Below, one piece after another: positions 37,001-43,989 of a DNA stretch of 64,000 nucleotides. A program made the position numbers and the translations under genes. The stretch is taken from positions 32,700,796 through 32,764,795 of the forward strand of contig NC_080690.1 in assembly GCF_030445035.2 (NCBI RefSeq). Reading direction: 5' to 3'. The number at the start of each line of letters is the position of its first letter. Positions within the stretch are counted from its first letter, which is position 1. Under the pieces are notes generated by a model. That model searched no databases, was not told the origin of the DNA, and saw only the letters and a list, made by a program, of their open reading frames with translations. The DNA comes from Dasypus novemcinctus (lineage: Eukaryota; Chordata; Mammalia; Cingulata; Dasypodidae).

Positions 37001-38468
37001 TAACGGCATTAACCGTTAAGGGTTGCAATAAGGAATGTAAAGCCTGTAGCACAGTACAGGACACACAGTAAGTGCTATTTAAGTACTTAATATTTGTATT
37101 CGTTTTATTTAATGAGCCACAAAATTCAGAGCACTGGGATGATACTGAAAACTGTTGCTGAGATGAAGCTACAGGTTTCATCATCGTGTATCTTTTAACC
37201 TATTGTGAAATTCCTTCTGAATGATCACATTCTTGAAGTTATACACACCCACACTCTTTAGATGTTTCCTTTAGTTTGTTTCTCAGCTCTTTTATTTCTA
37301 GTATTCAAGATGAAATAATCCACCGGAAGTTTATTATAAATGGTAGAAAAGCTTTGAACAGATGGTTTTTAAACAACTCAGGATGACAAACCTGGTCTAT
37401 TCTGCACATGTCAAGATTTCTGTTTGGCTAAATTTTAAGACTAGTGGGAAAGGCAGAATGGACAGTCCAATAAGTTGAAGCCTCCTTTTTCAGCATACGT
37501 CACGTTTCTAAGGAAGGATGTAGAATCACACCCTAGTCTGAATCCCAGCATGACCACTGAGGAGCTGTGTGACCTCAAGGAAGTGTCTTCATTTCCTCAC
37601 TTACTTCTAGGGTGATTGTGTCATTAAATAAGATCACATATGCAAAATACTCAGCACATAATAAGCACTCAATAAATGGTAGCTATTAGTAATAGTGCTT
37701 CAATTCCCACCTCAACTATTTCTGCTGTAACATCTATTCAGCTTCCAGGGCCAGGATGTTCTGACTGAGACCAAATAAGTTGTACAAGTAACCTCAACTA
37801 CATCATGAAAGCTTGCTATCTAATTTACTTGCCATAAGAGATATAAAACAGACAGCTAAAAATACAGAATATCGGGCCAGTCATTCTTTGCTGTCCATCA
37901 CCAAACTTGTACACTGTTTCAGGCACCGGTGGCCTCATTAAAACCACCTCAAGAGCCTCCTTTATATCCTGCTGTCACATTCATTTTATTATAGAACCTT
38001 AGCATCGGAAAGGGCCTTAGGGGTCCTGTGTCCTCAGGAAAAACAGGGGAAGGGTTAAGCACACAACCTGGCACCGACGACCCACTAGGCCGAAGCTCTG
38101 ACTTGGGCGAAGTGTCACCCCCCACCGGTCCCGACCCCCTCCCTCCTCCACCTCGTCTGGCTCCACCAACGGTCTGTTCAGGAGCGGTGGAGACACACGG
38201 GTTAATAAGCAAAGACAAGTTCCTACCCTACTTTTCGGGGGGGTCTCGGCTTTTCTCCAATGTTCAATGCGAGTTTAGATCGTCTGCATGCTGGACCCAA
38301 GATCCGAGCCCCCTGGGGGCGGCGGCGGACCCGCCCGGAAGACGGGGCGCCCCGGAGCCGGCCCTACCTGAGCTCCTCCACCAGCCCGCACAGCTGGATA
38401 ACGGGCAGGTCGTTCTCCTCCCCGACCTGGGACTCGGTGAGGCCGCTTTCCGAGTCTTCCTCCGTCAT
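6940..38468 (-). CDS. CCDC113: CCDC113 / CFAP263, ciliary coiled-coil protein (complete, nine exons)
   Basis: Minus-strand join, from start to stop: 38468-38368, 36857-36728, 35271-35119, 25118-24963, 24127-24047, 21712-21557, 16565-16458, 8209-8054, 7026-6940. All introns are GT-AG, and the phases agree to give 375 codons (human 377) without interruption. The protein is almost wholly helical coiled coil and matches the CCDC113/CCDC96 coiled-coil family; ERDLQHHE, EFEKDILK-like, KKKGSILATQK, LKNVSLKVQRRK, DVDFQQLKIENAQF and PQVMVYVREKILNAE are diagnostic. CCDC113 works with CCDC96 in motile axonemes near radial spoke 3 and the nexin-dynein regulatory complex. It is also found in centriolar satellites, where it promotes ciliogenesis. 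The two-residue length difference fits one extra residue in exon 2 and three fewer in exon 3. The start is the only upstream ATG in frame and lies in a CpG-island promoter. Confidence 0.97.
7753..7806 (+). repeat. (GGGGAA)n hexamer run in CCDC113 intron 8
   Basis: Five GGGG runs separated by AA at 7765-7792, inside a longer purine tract. Four or more such runs with 2-nt loops make a textbook G-quadruplex on the plus strand (antisense to CCDC113). Confidence 0.85.
8054..8209 (-). CDS. CCDC113: CCDC113 exon 8
   Basis: 156 bp, 52 codons, phase 0. It starts DRAKAEALNKKFRRQLAEF and ends ERKVEIAQ. Acceptor ctgacccag, donor gtaggt. It contains the conserved PQVMVYVREKILNAE segment. Confidence 0.96.
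9012..9180 (-). repeat. Short MER-type DNA-transposon relic (copy 1 of 3)
   Basis: Contains the reverse complement of blocks also seen at 60447-60660 and 45290-45475 (gcatctagggatgctactaa; gcacaggacagtccccca). Family name not assigned. Confidence 0.6.
10308..10450 (-). repeat. MER5A-like DNA transposon relic
   Basis: Terminal ggttgagaagcactg and internal gattagaaatgcagactctc / agtcagaatctgca are typical of the MER5A/MER20 group. Inserted in the older L1. Confidence 0.65.
10695..10975 (+). repeat. DAS SINE, plus orientation
   Basis: Starts gggaagcagctgtggctca (tRNA-like head); contains gagagctgacgcag and caaatggacacagagag; ends in an AT-rich tail. Antisense ORFs of 60-108 codons across it are SINE frames. 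Confidence 0.85.
10976..14600 (+). repeat. Old L1 (L1M-type) fragments in CCDC113 intron 7
   Basis: Plus-strand remnants: aattttacacatccaagaagc-like block near 12285-12310, ORF2 3' region (tagattcaatgctatcac; caatgctggcagcat region near 13565), and the 3' end (ccatgcaatggaatattt at 14270; agcatggatgaacctt). Reading frames are broken throughout. Confidence 0.75.
15269..15862 (+). repeat. Long DAS SINE with internal minisatellite
   Basis: Starts gaagcggatgtcgctcaagt with a tRNA-like head, then a degenerate array of roughly 18-20 bp units at about 15370-15590 (variants of gagccaagtgcccacatggt), then an A-rich tail. Perfect 16-bp target-site duplication aaataacatatagaag at 15253-15268 and 15863-15878. 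Confidence 0.85.
16458..16565 (-). CDS. CCDC113: CCDC113 exon 7
   Basis: 108 bp, 36 codons, phase 0. It starts SKLHQAMDMSTSLDRELLL and ends ETLQAEE. Acceptor atgtttcag, donor gtagga. No ORF of the usual minimum length marks it; it was found by reading the minus strand between exons 6 and 8. The substitutions keep the heptad character. Confidence 0.94.
16745..17350 (+). repeat. MIR split by an LTR insertion
   Basis: The MIR 5' half (gaggcagagtggtcagac, ccaccacttactacc) is at 16745-16810. The 3' half (gggcaagtcccagaacctca, taaagtgctgagctc) resumes at about 17257-17350 after the LTR at 16812-17255. Confidence 0.75.
16812..17255 (-). repeat. MaLR-type LTR, minus orientation
   Basis: Shares gatactgtgaaatgggttgg, acagttttgag, gtccaaatcaaggcatc, cacatggcaaggca and cacaggaatggatta with the copy at 40822-41272. 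Reversed, its end resembles the MLT1-like LTR tail (gttaagccaacccatt). The ORFs inside it are not genes. Confidence 0.65.
17459..17568 (-). repeat. Truncated DAS-like SINE head, minus orientation
   Basis: T-rich head with (tgt)n, then gattgaacccaggacctcat and catgggaggt, the reversed tRNA-like part only. Confidence 0.7.
18051..18461 (+). repeat. Full-length DAS SINE (DAS-III type)
   Basis: Starts gaagcggacttggcccag, has ccacatgggaggtccacgg, ggtgtcccccacataggg and gacaacaacagaagcggac, and ends (aaat)n and atctt. Perfect 17-bp target-site duplication aagagactagactgagg at 18034-18050 and 18462-18478, so it is a fairly recent insertion in CCDC113 intron 6. Confidence 0.95.
18700..19295 (-). repeat. 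MLT1-type MaLR LTR, minus orientation
   Basis: Reversed MLT1-like landmarks: tttctgcatgacaaattacc, tggcttaaagcaacatcc, ccttgccacatggccccctc, and cttctacctaccac at the end. Confidence 0.65.
19300..20435. other. CCDC113 intron 6, no recognised feature
   Basis: Mostly unique sequence. The ORFs at 19576-20301 lie in overlapping frames with no recognisable domain. Weak MIR resemblance near 19640-19850. Confidence 0.4.
20440..20540 (+). repeat. MIR fragment
   Basis: ggcaattactgttccctttg then ggcctcagttttttcatttg, the MIR core. Confidence 0.6.
20675..21025 (+). repeat. hAT-Charlie-type DNA transposon relic
   Basis: ggtcagaaaattttctgtaa and agggccagacaataaat with tttaggctttgtgagcc at one end and cagtttgccaacacctg at the other, the inverted-repeat-like termini of Charlie-type elements. 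Confidence 0.65.
21557..21712 (-). CDS. CCDC113: CCDC113 exon 6
   Basis: 156 bp, 52 codons, phase 0. It starts KEEVGEALHDVDFQQLKIE and ends ILNAYK. Acceptor aactgtag, donor gtaagg. The in-frame ATG inside the preceding intron is not used. Confidence 0.96.
21900..23420. other. CCDC113 intron 5, C/T-rich, no gene recognised
   Basis: Pyrimidine-rich stretch at about 22230-22900 that leaves a 211-codon proline/leucine-rich frame open on the plus strand. No domain, no splice-linked partner, and opposite in strand to CCDC113. Confidence 0.45.
23428..23887 (-). repeat. MLT1-type MaLR LTR, minus orientation
   Basis: Starts gtttcctatggctgctgtta, then caaattaccaccaacttagt, ggctctagggggaaatcatt, ttgggcccacctggata and cacaggttccaggcattagg; ends gcccaccatagg. 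Confidence 0.75.
23895..24035 (+). repeat. Polypurine microsatellite (GA/GGAA)n beside CCDC113 exon 5
   Basis: About 140 bp of gagaga, gaaa and ggaa units, almost pure purine. Its end lies about 6 bp from the exon 5 donor (24041-24046), so in the CCDC113 transcript it is a long pyrimidine tract just inside intron 5. Confidence 0.9.
24047..24127 (-). CDS. CCDC113: CCDC113 exon 5
   Basis: 81 bp, 27 codons, phase 0: DSTKDKLRLKNVSLKVQRR and on to LQLRQ. Acceptor gtgttttag, donor gtatgt. The intron directly after the donor becomes a long TTCC/TTTC tract (see the microsatellite at 23895-24035). Confidence 0.95.
24963..25118 (-). CDS. CCDC113: CCDC113 exon 4
   Basis: 156 bp, 52 codons, phase 0. 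It starts AIIEEAEIRWAEV and contains KKKGSILATQK, ending YIEDMNRQR. Acceptor cccccag, donor gtgagt. Highly conserved coiled coil. Confidence 0.96.
25190..26932 (+). repeat. Old L1 fragments in CCDC113 intron 3
   Basis: L1 3' end motifs (aacagaatcctatacggcca near 26200) and ORF2 remnant (gataaagggcatctaccaaaa; aggaattaaacaaggatgtc) up to the SINE insertion at 26933. Frames are broken. Confidence 0.7.
26933..27158 (+). repeat. Dimeric DAS SINE in an L1
   Basis: Two tRNA-like heads, the first from gcagatgtggctcaagg and the second from gccaatgtgatgcagtgg, each followed by an A-rich stretch. Target-site duplication ctactagaact at 26922-26932 and 27159-27169. Confidence 0.88.
27170..28660 (+). repeat. 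Lineage-type L1 ORF2 remnant and 3' UTR with poly-A
   Basis: ORF2 3' part (gcaaacaatcagaaattga; cacatggaaatgcaaagaac) followed by the 3' UTR from about 27670 (caggtcatcccagaggtgac) to an A-rich end near 28646. Its last 300 bp resemble 62625-62915 (aatgtaaactata, tgtaccaca). Confidence 0.7.
28661..30375 (+). repeat. Second L1 3' end, interrupted by a DAS SINE
   Basis: ORF2 end (gaccaatacatatggtcaaa) at 28700-28950, resumed after the SINE (cttctgccctgcaaaagaca) and running to ataaagcttgaagg near 30355. Confidence 0.75.
28961..29384 (+). repeat. Full-length DAS SINE
   Basis: gggaagtggacttggcccagt head, ccacatgggaggtccacggt, a G-run (gggggggggg) near 29331 and an (aaat)n tail. Target-site duplication aagatcctct / aagatcttct (28951-28960, 29385-29394). 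Antisense ORFs of 129-155 codons span it. Confidence 0.93.
30388..30590 (+). repeat. MER5A DNA transposon relic
   Basis: tcaggatcacctggaaggct, tgttaaaacaattattgctgg, ccccacccccaaggtttctg, gcatttctaacaagttccc: near-consensus MER5A. Confidence 0.85.
30625..32340 (-). repeat. Old L1 3' half, minus orientation
   Basis: Reversed L1 3' end (ttgatggacatttgggttc, ggaattgccgggtcatatgg, gctcatttattaattgggat) running into ORF2 (ttgatctgtatgtctctctt). The 122-codon ORF at 31386 is a chance antisense frame. Confidence 0.85.
32590..33245 (+). repeat. L2-like LINE 3' fragment
   Basis: gataaactcctctgcctggc, tttcaaggtctcacagtcc, tcaaataccatgtcaggttc: the usual 3' end of L2. Confidence 0.7.
33280..33756 (-). 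repeat. DAS SINE with internal minisatellite, minus orientation
   Basis: T-rich head, then an expanded degenerate array at about 33535-33740 (units such as gggccagcactccacac and aggccagcttgccgcac). Target-site duplication gcactcgacttttta / gcacttgacgtttta (33265-33279, 33757-33771). Confidence 0.85.
33786..34220 (-). repeat. Full-length DAS SINE, minus orientation, adjacent insertion
   Basis: T-rich head to ggacctcccatgtgatagg and ttgagccaagtcccct. Perfect target-site duplication acaatacacaattta at 33771-33785 and 34221-34235. The 5' copy begins on the last base of the previous SINE's duplication. Confidence 0.92.
34240..35040. other. CCDC113 intron 3, end nearest exon 3
   Basis: No gene. 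34640-34960 looks like an old LINE or LTR-internal 3' end (ttttcataaaataaaagctt). Confidence 0.4.
35119..35271 (-). CDS. CCDC113: CCDC113 exon 3
   Basis: 153 bp, 51 codons, phase 0. It starts FRSRQKSKSR (basic) and ends MRANAERDLQHHE. Acceptor gggttgcag, donor gtacgc. Three codons shorter than human, in the basic linker before the heptads begin. Confidence 0.95.
35458..35925 (+). repeat. MLT1-type MaLR LTR with a small tandem repeat
   Basis: ggattgaattgcatgccccc, cagaatgtgaccttatttag, taatccaatatgactggtgt, cctccagaactgtgagacaa and tctgttgttttaagccacc mark MLT1. At 35730-35765 short gagcctg/gagcccg units are repeated, which is not typical of the LTR. Confidence 0.88.
36728..36857 (-). CDS. 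CCDC113: CCDC113 exon 2
   Basis: 130 bp: one base completing Ser, then 43 codons starting YGNSALKIETGMFEKYY. Acceptor cttgcag, donor gtacac. The first 30 residues are well conserved. The last 12 or so (after PRLS) differ almost completely from the human version that I recall, and the exon is one codon longer. Confidence 0.93.
36935..37085 (+). repeat. MIR fragment
   Basis: ctaacctttcggtgcctca, tctgtaaaatggaaatagt, agtaagtgctatttaa. Confidence 0.7.
37535..37700 (+). repeat. MIR
   Basis: gagctgtgtgacctcaagga and cataataagcactcaataaa, nearly complete core and 3' end. Confidence 0.8.
38368..38468 (-). CDS. CCDC113: CCDC113 exon 1 (start codon)
   Basis: 101 bp of coding sequence: ATG at 38468-38466, 33 codons plus two bases. 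It begins MTEEDSESGL, an acidic N-terminus, and ends ...QLCGLVEEL plus AG of a split Ser codon. Donor gtaggg. Same 33-codon length as human. Confidence 0.94.
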
Positions 38469-38562
38469 CGCGCTCCGGAAGCGGCCTCCGCAGGGGCCGA
38501 GCGCGCCCGGGGGCGCCGGGGGCTCAGGAGTTGCGCGTCACTCCAGCCGCGACCCGAGGCCC

Positions 38563-38575
38563 GTTGCCGGGCGAC
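38563..38575. promoter_or_regulatory. Candidate X-box (RFX-factor site) in the CCDC113 promoter
   Basis: GTTGCCGGGCGAC lies 95-107 bp upstream of the CCDC113 start codon. The RFX consensus is GTTGCC-N-RGCAAC (near-palindromic half-sites 0-3 bp apart). Here the left half is perfect and the right half has one mismatch (GGCGAC). RFX2/RFX3 drive many axonemal genes through such sites. Confidence 0.6.
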
Positions 38576-38699
38576 GGACGCGCGCGGGGGAAGGGGCGGG
38601 GCTTCCGGCCCCCCCACCCCAGCTCGCCTCCTGCCCCCACTGCGCCCTGACCTCTGCGAGGTCGTGGCTTGACCGGTCTCTTAGCCGCTTTCACCTTCG

Positions 38700-39540
38700 C
38701 TTCCATAACAGTAATATTTAAAATGATAATAAAGCAGCTACTGTTTAATGGCACAGTGTTAAGCATAACTCAATGAAAAGCCTTGCAGCAACCCTGCAAC
38801 ACTATCTGCTCTTCCCTTCATACACCAAACAGGAACTAAAGACCCAGAAGATCTTTCCCCCACCTCGTTGTGGGGTCCCATGCTGTGCTGATGTACATGG
38901 TGGCAAGGATCAGTGAGGATGCAGGGGTGCTCTCTGTCTGCTCCCCACAGGGCAGACTTCTCTTAAGGAGGGTGAAGGGCTGGATATGCTTAGGAAGCAA
39001 ACCATGATACACTGCTCTGTGTGGAAGTCAGCTGCCTCCACCCACCCACCCCAAGGGACATGACTTAGCATCAATAGGTTGTCACTAAGCTCCATAGGAG
39101 GGCTGCTGTTTTGCTGTGTGGAGGGCACAAGTTTGGGACCAGAGTGGAATTGCTGGAGATGTTAGCATAGAGGCTAAGCCACCTCAGCCACCTTGTTCCC
39201 TCTGCCAGAAAGACTCTTTGGGCTCCAGCGGCAATGCAGATCACATTTAGGAATACTGCTCTGCCACATATACCAGGTGGTCCAATGCTGAGCTCCCATC
39301 CCAATATGGCAATATTTCTTAAGCAGACCAACCAGCCACACAGAGACAGGTTGGCTACTTTGGGTCTCTCTGCTGGAAGGACCAACAGCCAGATTTGTAT
39401 TTCATTTATGAGTTTGCCTTTCCTACCCAAAGAGCCTCAGCCAGCACCACTAATCAGGAGCTTACAGAATGCCTGATCCAGTTATGAAGACTCACTCCAC
39501 AGGGAAGGAGTTGGGGGGGGTAGACCCAGAACCACTGGAA
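38700..39540. other. Upstream flank of CCDC113, no gene recognised
   Basis: MIR-like minus fragment at about 38735-38850. A 119-codon minus-strand ORF at 39071-39430 overlaps other open frames and shows no domain. Confidence 0.45.
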
Positions 39541-39988
39541 CTGGCTGTGTCACATACTAAAATAACTTGTATCCAGAAGAACTTGCAAAACTCAGTTATA
39601 AGAAAACAAAATGAGCAAAAGATTTGAACAAACACTTCATCGAAGAAGATATATGGATGGCCAATAAGCCCATGAAAAGATTCTTATCATTACGGAAATG
39701 TTATTATGGAAATGAAGATGAAAACTACACTGAATTACTTCTACACACCTTTAGAGTATATAAAATTAAAACACCCCATCAAGTGTTAGATGAGGGTTCT
39801 CACTGCTGGTGGGAATGTAAAATGGCACAATCACTTTGGAAAAAGAGGTTAGCAGTTTCTTTAAGCATTAAAGCTCTACTTACCAAATGACCCAGCCACT
39901 CCATTCCAAAGCATTTATCCAGGAGAATTAAAAGTATATGCCCATCCAAAGACTTGTACATAAATGTTCATAGCAGCTTAATTTTTTA

Positions 39989-40355
39989 TTTTTTTAATTA
40001 ATTTTTTTTAAGATTTATTTTTATTTCTCTCCCCTTCTCCCCATTTTCTGCTTTCTGTGTCCATTCGCTGTGTGCTCTTCTGTGTCCGCTTTGCATTATC
40101 CTGCAACACTAGGAAATTGTCTCTTTTTGGTTGCATCACCTTGCTGCGTCAGATCTCTGCGTATACAGAGCCACTCCTGGGCAGGCTGTGCTTTTTTCAC
40201 ACAGGGCAGCTCTCCTTGCAGGGCACACTCCTTGCGCATGGGGCATCCCTGAGCATGGGTCGGCTTATGACATGGGTCCGGAGGCCCTGGGGATCGAACC
40301 CTGGACCCTCCCATGGTAGGCAGACACTCTATCAGTTGAGTCATATCCACTTCCC
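39989..40355 (-). repeat. DAS SINE, minus orientation
   Basis: T-rich head to gttgagtcatatccacttccc. Target-site duplication agcttaatttttta at 39975-39988 and 40356-40369. Confidence 0.92.
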
Positions 40356-40389
40356 AGCTTAATTTTTTAATAGCCCAAAACTGGAATCA

Positions 40390-40749
40390 GGGAAGAGGAT
40401 GTGGCTCAGGTGACTGGGCTCCTGACTACCACATGTAAGGTCGCTGGTTCGAATCCCAGTGCCTCCTAAGGAAGACAGTGAGCTGCCATGATGGGCAGGC
40501 ATGGAGAGCTGACACAACAAGACGATGGAATACAAGATGCAGGAAGGAAGAAACATAATGGGAGATACAACAAAGCAGGGAGCAGAGGTGGCTCAAGTGA
40601 TTGGGCAATTCTCTCCCACATCAGAGGTCCCAGGTTCAACTCCCAGTACCTCCCAAAGAAACAAGGAAGAAACAGACACAGCAAGTGCAAACTACAAGGG
40701 GGTGGGGAGAAATAAATAAAGAAAATAAATCTTTAAAAACAAAACAAAG
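40390..40749 (+). repeat. Dimeric DAS SINE
   Basis: Two heads (gaggatgtggctcaggtgac; gcagaggtggctcaagtga) and an A-rich tail with aaataaatctttaaaa. Target-site duplication ctggaatca at 40381-40389 and 40750-40758. Confidence 0.9.
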
Positions 40750-40821
40750 CTGGAATCAATCCAATTGTCCATTAACAAGTGAAAGGATAAACAAATTGTG
40801 GCATTTGTAATGGAAAACTGT

Positions 40822-41272
40822 TTTAGTTTCCCAGGGTGCTGAAAGCAGATACTATGAAATGGGTTGGCTTAACAATGGGAATTTATTAGCTTACAGTTTT
40901 GAGCCTGAGAAAAACGTCCAAATCAAGGCATCGTCAAGGGGATCCGATGTTCCTGAAGACTCATTGCCTGCGATCAGACTCCTCTGCCACATGGCAAGGC
41001 ACATGGTGTTGTCTGCTGGTCCTTCCCTTCTCTTCCTGGTTTCATTGCTTTCCCTGTCTTGCTTCCATGGCTTTCTCTCTTTGTATTCATTCTGTTTATA
41101 AAGAAATCAAATAAGAGGATTAAGACCAATTCTGAATGAGATGGGTCACCTTGACTGAAGCAGCCTCAACAAAAGATCCCACCTACAATGGGTCTACATC
41201 CACAGGAATGGATTACATTTAAGAACATGCTTTTCTGGGGCATATACAGTTTCAAATCACCACAAACACTAT
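40822..41272 (-). repeat. MaLR-type LTR, minus orientation
   Basis: Sister of 16812-17255: gatactatgaaatgggttgg, cacatggcaaggcacatgg, ccacaggaatggattacatt. Inserted into the L1. Confidence 0.7.
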
Positions 41273-41689
41273 CCAGGGAAAAAAAGGGAATGGACTATTG
41301 ATATAGGAAACAGCAGGCATGAATCTGTTTTAATAATAAATAATAAATTAATTATGCCAAGTGAAAGAAGTCAGAGCCCCACCCTCGGAAAAAAAAAAAA
41401 GAGTTCCCACCATATGGTTTCATTTGTATGAAATTCTAGAAAATGCAAACTAATCTATAGTGTTAAAAAACACATCAGTGGTTGCCTGGAATAGGAGAGT
41501 TGGGGGAGGAGTGGGAAGATGTGGGGAAGGATGGCACTGGGATCCAAGGAAATTTTAGGGTGTGATGATTTCATGGGTGTATATTTTGTCAACATTTATC
41601 AAGGTGAACACTGTACAATATTTTAAATACATGCAGTTGCATGTCAACCAAACTTTAATTAGTTGTAAAACAAGCAAACGAACATGCTC

Positions 41690-42610
41690 TCTCCTCTTCT
41701 CCAGGCTTGACCCTCCAACTGCCTACTCAACATCTGCACTTGGATGTGCAATGGACATTCCAAACTTAACATACCCCAGTGAAACTCATGCCCAAACCCA
41801 CCCTCCAGACCCTCTCTTCCCCCATTCTTCCCATCTCAGTAATGGCAGCTCTTTCCTTCCACGGTCTCAGGGTAAACTCTTGGCTTCCCTCTTTCTCTCA
41901 CCTCCACATCTGATCTGTCAGCAGATCCCATTGGTTCTACCTTCAGAGTAATCCAGAACTCGTTTTTTTTTCTCATTACTACTACCACCTTGGTCCAAAC
42001 CACCATCATCTTTTACCTGAATTATTGCAATTGCCTCCTCACTGTGCAATTTGTTGCATGTCGATTATACCCCAATAAAGTGCAAGAGAGGAAAATAAAA
42101 TGCTCCAATTCCAAAATTTTAACCCCTTTTTGCAACCCAGTTCCCTGTAGTGTATTCTCCAAGCAGCAGCCAGAGGGATCCTGTTAAACACTAATCAGGT
42201 CAAGCCTTCTCTGCACAGCACCATCTGATGACATGCATTTCATCCAGAGTATGAGCCAAAGCCCCCTACGATGATGAGCCACCCTCTCCACTATCTCCAC
42301 CACCACTTCCTCTCTGCCCTCATCTCCTACCCTGACGTCTTCCTTTACGTACACCTCTCCAGTTCCATTGGCCTCTTCGTTGTTCCTCAGACACGCCGAG
42401 CATGCTTCCATTCCTGGGCCTTCACTCTGGGAGTTTCCTCTGCCTGGACCACTCTTCCCCCAGATAGCCACATGGCTCCCCCTTCATCTTCTTCAGTTCT
42501 TTGCTGAAATGGGTATTTTTCCAGTGAGGTCTTCCTTAGTCATCCTATATAAAATTGAATCCCTCTTCCCACGCCACTCCATCCCCTTAGCATTGTCCTC
42601 CCTCTGCATT
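41690..42610 (+). repeat. L2-like ancient LINE fragment
   Basis: catctgcacttggatgtgca, ttacctgaattattgcaatt, cctctgcctggaccactctt. Long, degenerate, with no intact frame. Same family as 61850-62145. Name not certain. Confidence 0.6.
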
Positions 42611-42651
42611 ATTGTCTTTCTCATAACACCGATCATAAATAAAATACCATA

Positions 42652-42744
42652 TCATATTTTTTTGAGGTACTGGAGACAGGGATTGAACCCAGGACCTCCC
42701 ATGTGGGAAGCAGGCAATCAACCACTTGAGTCACATCTGCTCCC
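42652..42744 (-). repeat. Truncated DAS SINE, minus orientation
   Basis: gattgaacccaggacctccc and cttgagtcacatctgctccc. Perfect target-site duplication aaaataccata at 42641-42651 and 42745-42755. Confidence 0.9.
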
Positions 42745-42924
42745 AAAATACCATAGATCTTAATTACTCATTTAATTATCTGTCTTTCTTCCCCGCTCTG
42801 GCCAACTAAAATATAAGCTCCATCTGTGACGGCAAGGGATTTTTTTTTTGTCTTGCACACAGCTTTATTCCCAGCACCTAAAACACTGTCTGGCATATAG
42901 CAAAGGGCTCAGGGGATATTTGTG

Positions 42925-43115
42925 GACTAATAAAAGAATGTGGAGGCAGGATCACAAGCTGGTTAAGAGCTTGGGTTCTGGGATCAGACAGACTCAGGCT
43001 AGAAGCTGGGCGCAGCCATTCTTGTTGTATGACTTTGGGCAAGCCCCTCATGACCTCTGTCCCAAAGTTGCTTCCTCTGCAAAAAAGTGGATGCAGGAGA
43101 TAAATACCTACCTCC
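42925..43115 (+). repeat. MIR
   Basis: ttaagagcttgggttctggg, gactttgggcaagcccctca, aaatacctacctcccagg. Confidence 0.8.
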
Positions 43116-43119
43116 CAGG

Positions 43120-43985
43120 TGGCTAGAAAGCCCCACAGTGGGAGAGAAGAAGTGAGGGGACAGGCGTGGTCATTCTTCGTCAGGGTCTGCCCTGCACGGT
43201 CACTGTGTCCCTCCACTCCAGCCTAGATGGGGGCAGCAAGTCCAGCAGCTCAGCCAGGAGGCCATGGAGCCGGCACCAGGAGAGAATTCCCAGACTCTAG
43301 AAGGGAAGTCCAACTCAGCTGGGTGGGCAGCCCTCTTCTGGGCCGAAATCAGATGGTTGGATCCTCCCTGACCAGGGTTGTAGGGAGGAAAGATGGAAAC
43401 TATTTGTGAAGACAACCTTCAATGCACTACCCCCTTTACCTCCTTCCATCCTGCCTCCTGAGTTGTAATCCAGAACCCAGCCTTTCCTGGCAGATGGTGG
43501 CAGGTTGCTGCCCCCCACCCCCAATTTGGGTGGATATAAGTAGTCTCAGAAAGCACGTGCTTCTTCACAGCAGCACAGCCAGCTTCAGTCACCTGCTGCC
43601 AGGTTTGTGGGCTTTCCTGGCACCCCCATGTCTGTGCCCTTCAAGTAATGCTTCCAAAAAGCCAGTTGCCATCACAGGATAAACTCTAGTCTCATCGTAC
43701 CCTTCTGAGCACCAGGCATCTGGACAGTGCGTTTTCAGAGAACATAAATTACTTGCTTCAGTTACTTTTCAAGAATAGCTTTGTCCTCTCTCCCATTCTC
43801 AGTCCTGGCAATTTAGCAAGCAAAGTTGGTTGATTCTGAAACAAGCACCAAGAACCTCAGAGGCGAGCCAATAAGTTTCAAGGCTTCCTGTTTGTGGCAG
43901 AAGCTTCGAACCAGTGTAGCCCATCCCCACTTCTACTCCTTGCCTCTGCAGCTGATTCTCTGCCTGCCCCTTCACATCGCCACCC
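43120..43985. other. Intergenic, nothing recognised
   Basis: No gene or repeat assigned; overlapping short ORFs on both strands only. Confidence 0.4.
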
Positions 43986-43989
43986 CATC

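Larger units (their letters stand above)
38275..38665 (-). promoter_or_regulatory. CpG-island promoter and first exon of CCDC113
   Basis: This block of about 390 bp is GC-rich with many CpGs (ggcggcggacccgcccgg, ccgcgacccgag, gacgcgcgcggg), while its flanks are AT-rich and CpG-poor. It covers coding exon 1, and the probable start site is 20-100 bp upstream of the ATG at 38468. No TATA box is visible, as is usual for CpG-island ciliary genes. Confidence 0.8.
39545..41660 (+). repeat. Old L1 3' end broken by three later insertions
   Basis: L1 pieces at 39545-39988, 40356-40389, 40750-40821 and 41273-41660 read as one 3' end (ggttctcactgctggtggga; tccattaacaagtgaaagga; gtgaaagaagtcagagcc; cagtggttgcctggaatagg). 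Two SINEs and one LTR separate them. Confidence 0.85.

Noticed and set aside
38028-38672. 214-codon plus-strand ORF in the CpG island
   Set aside because: Antisense to CCDC113 exon 1 and its promoter; GC-rich DNA keeps frames open by chance. A short divergent transcript is possible, but nothing supports a protein.
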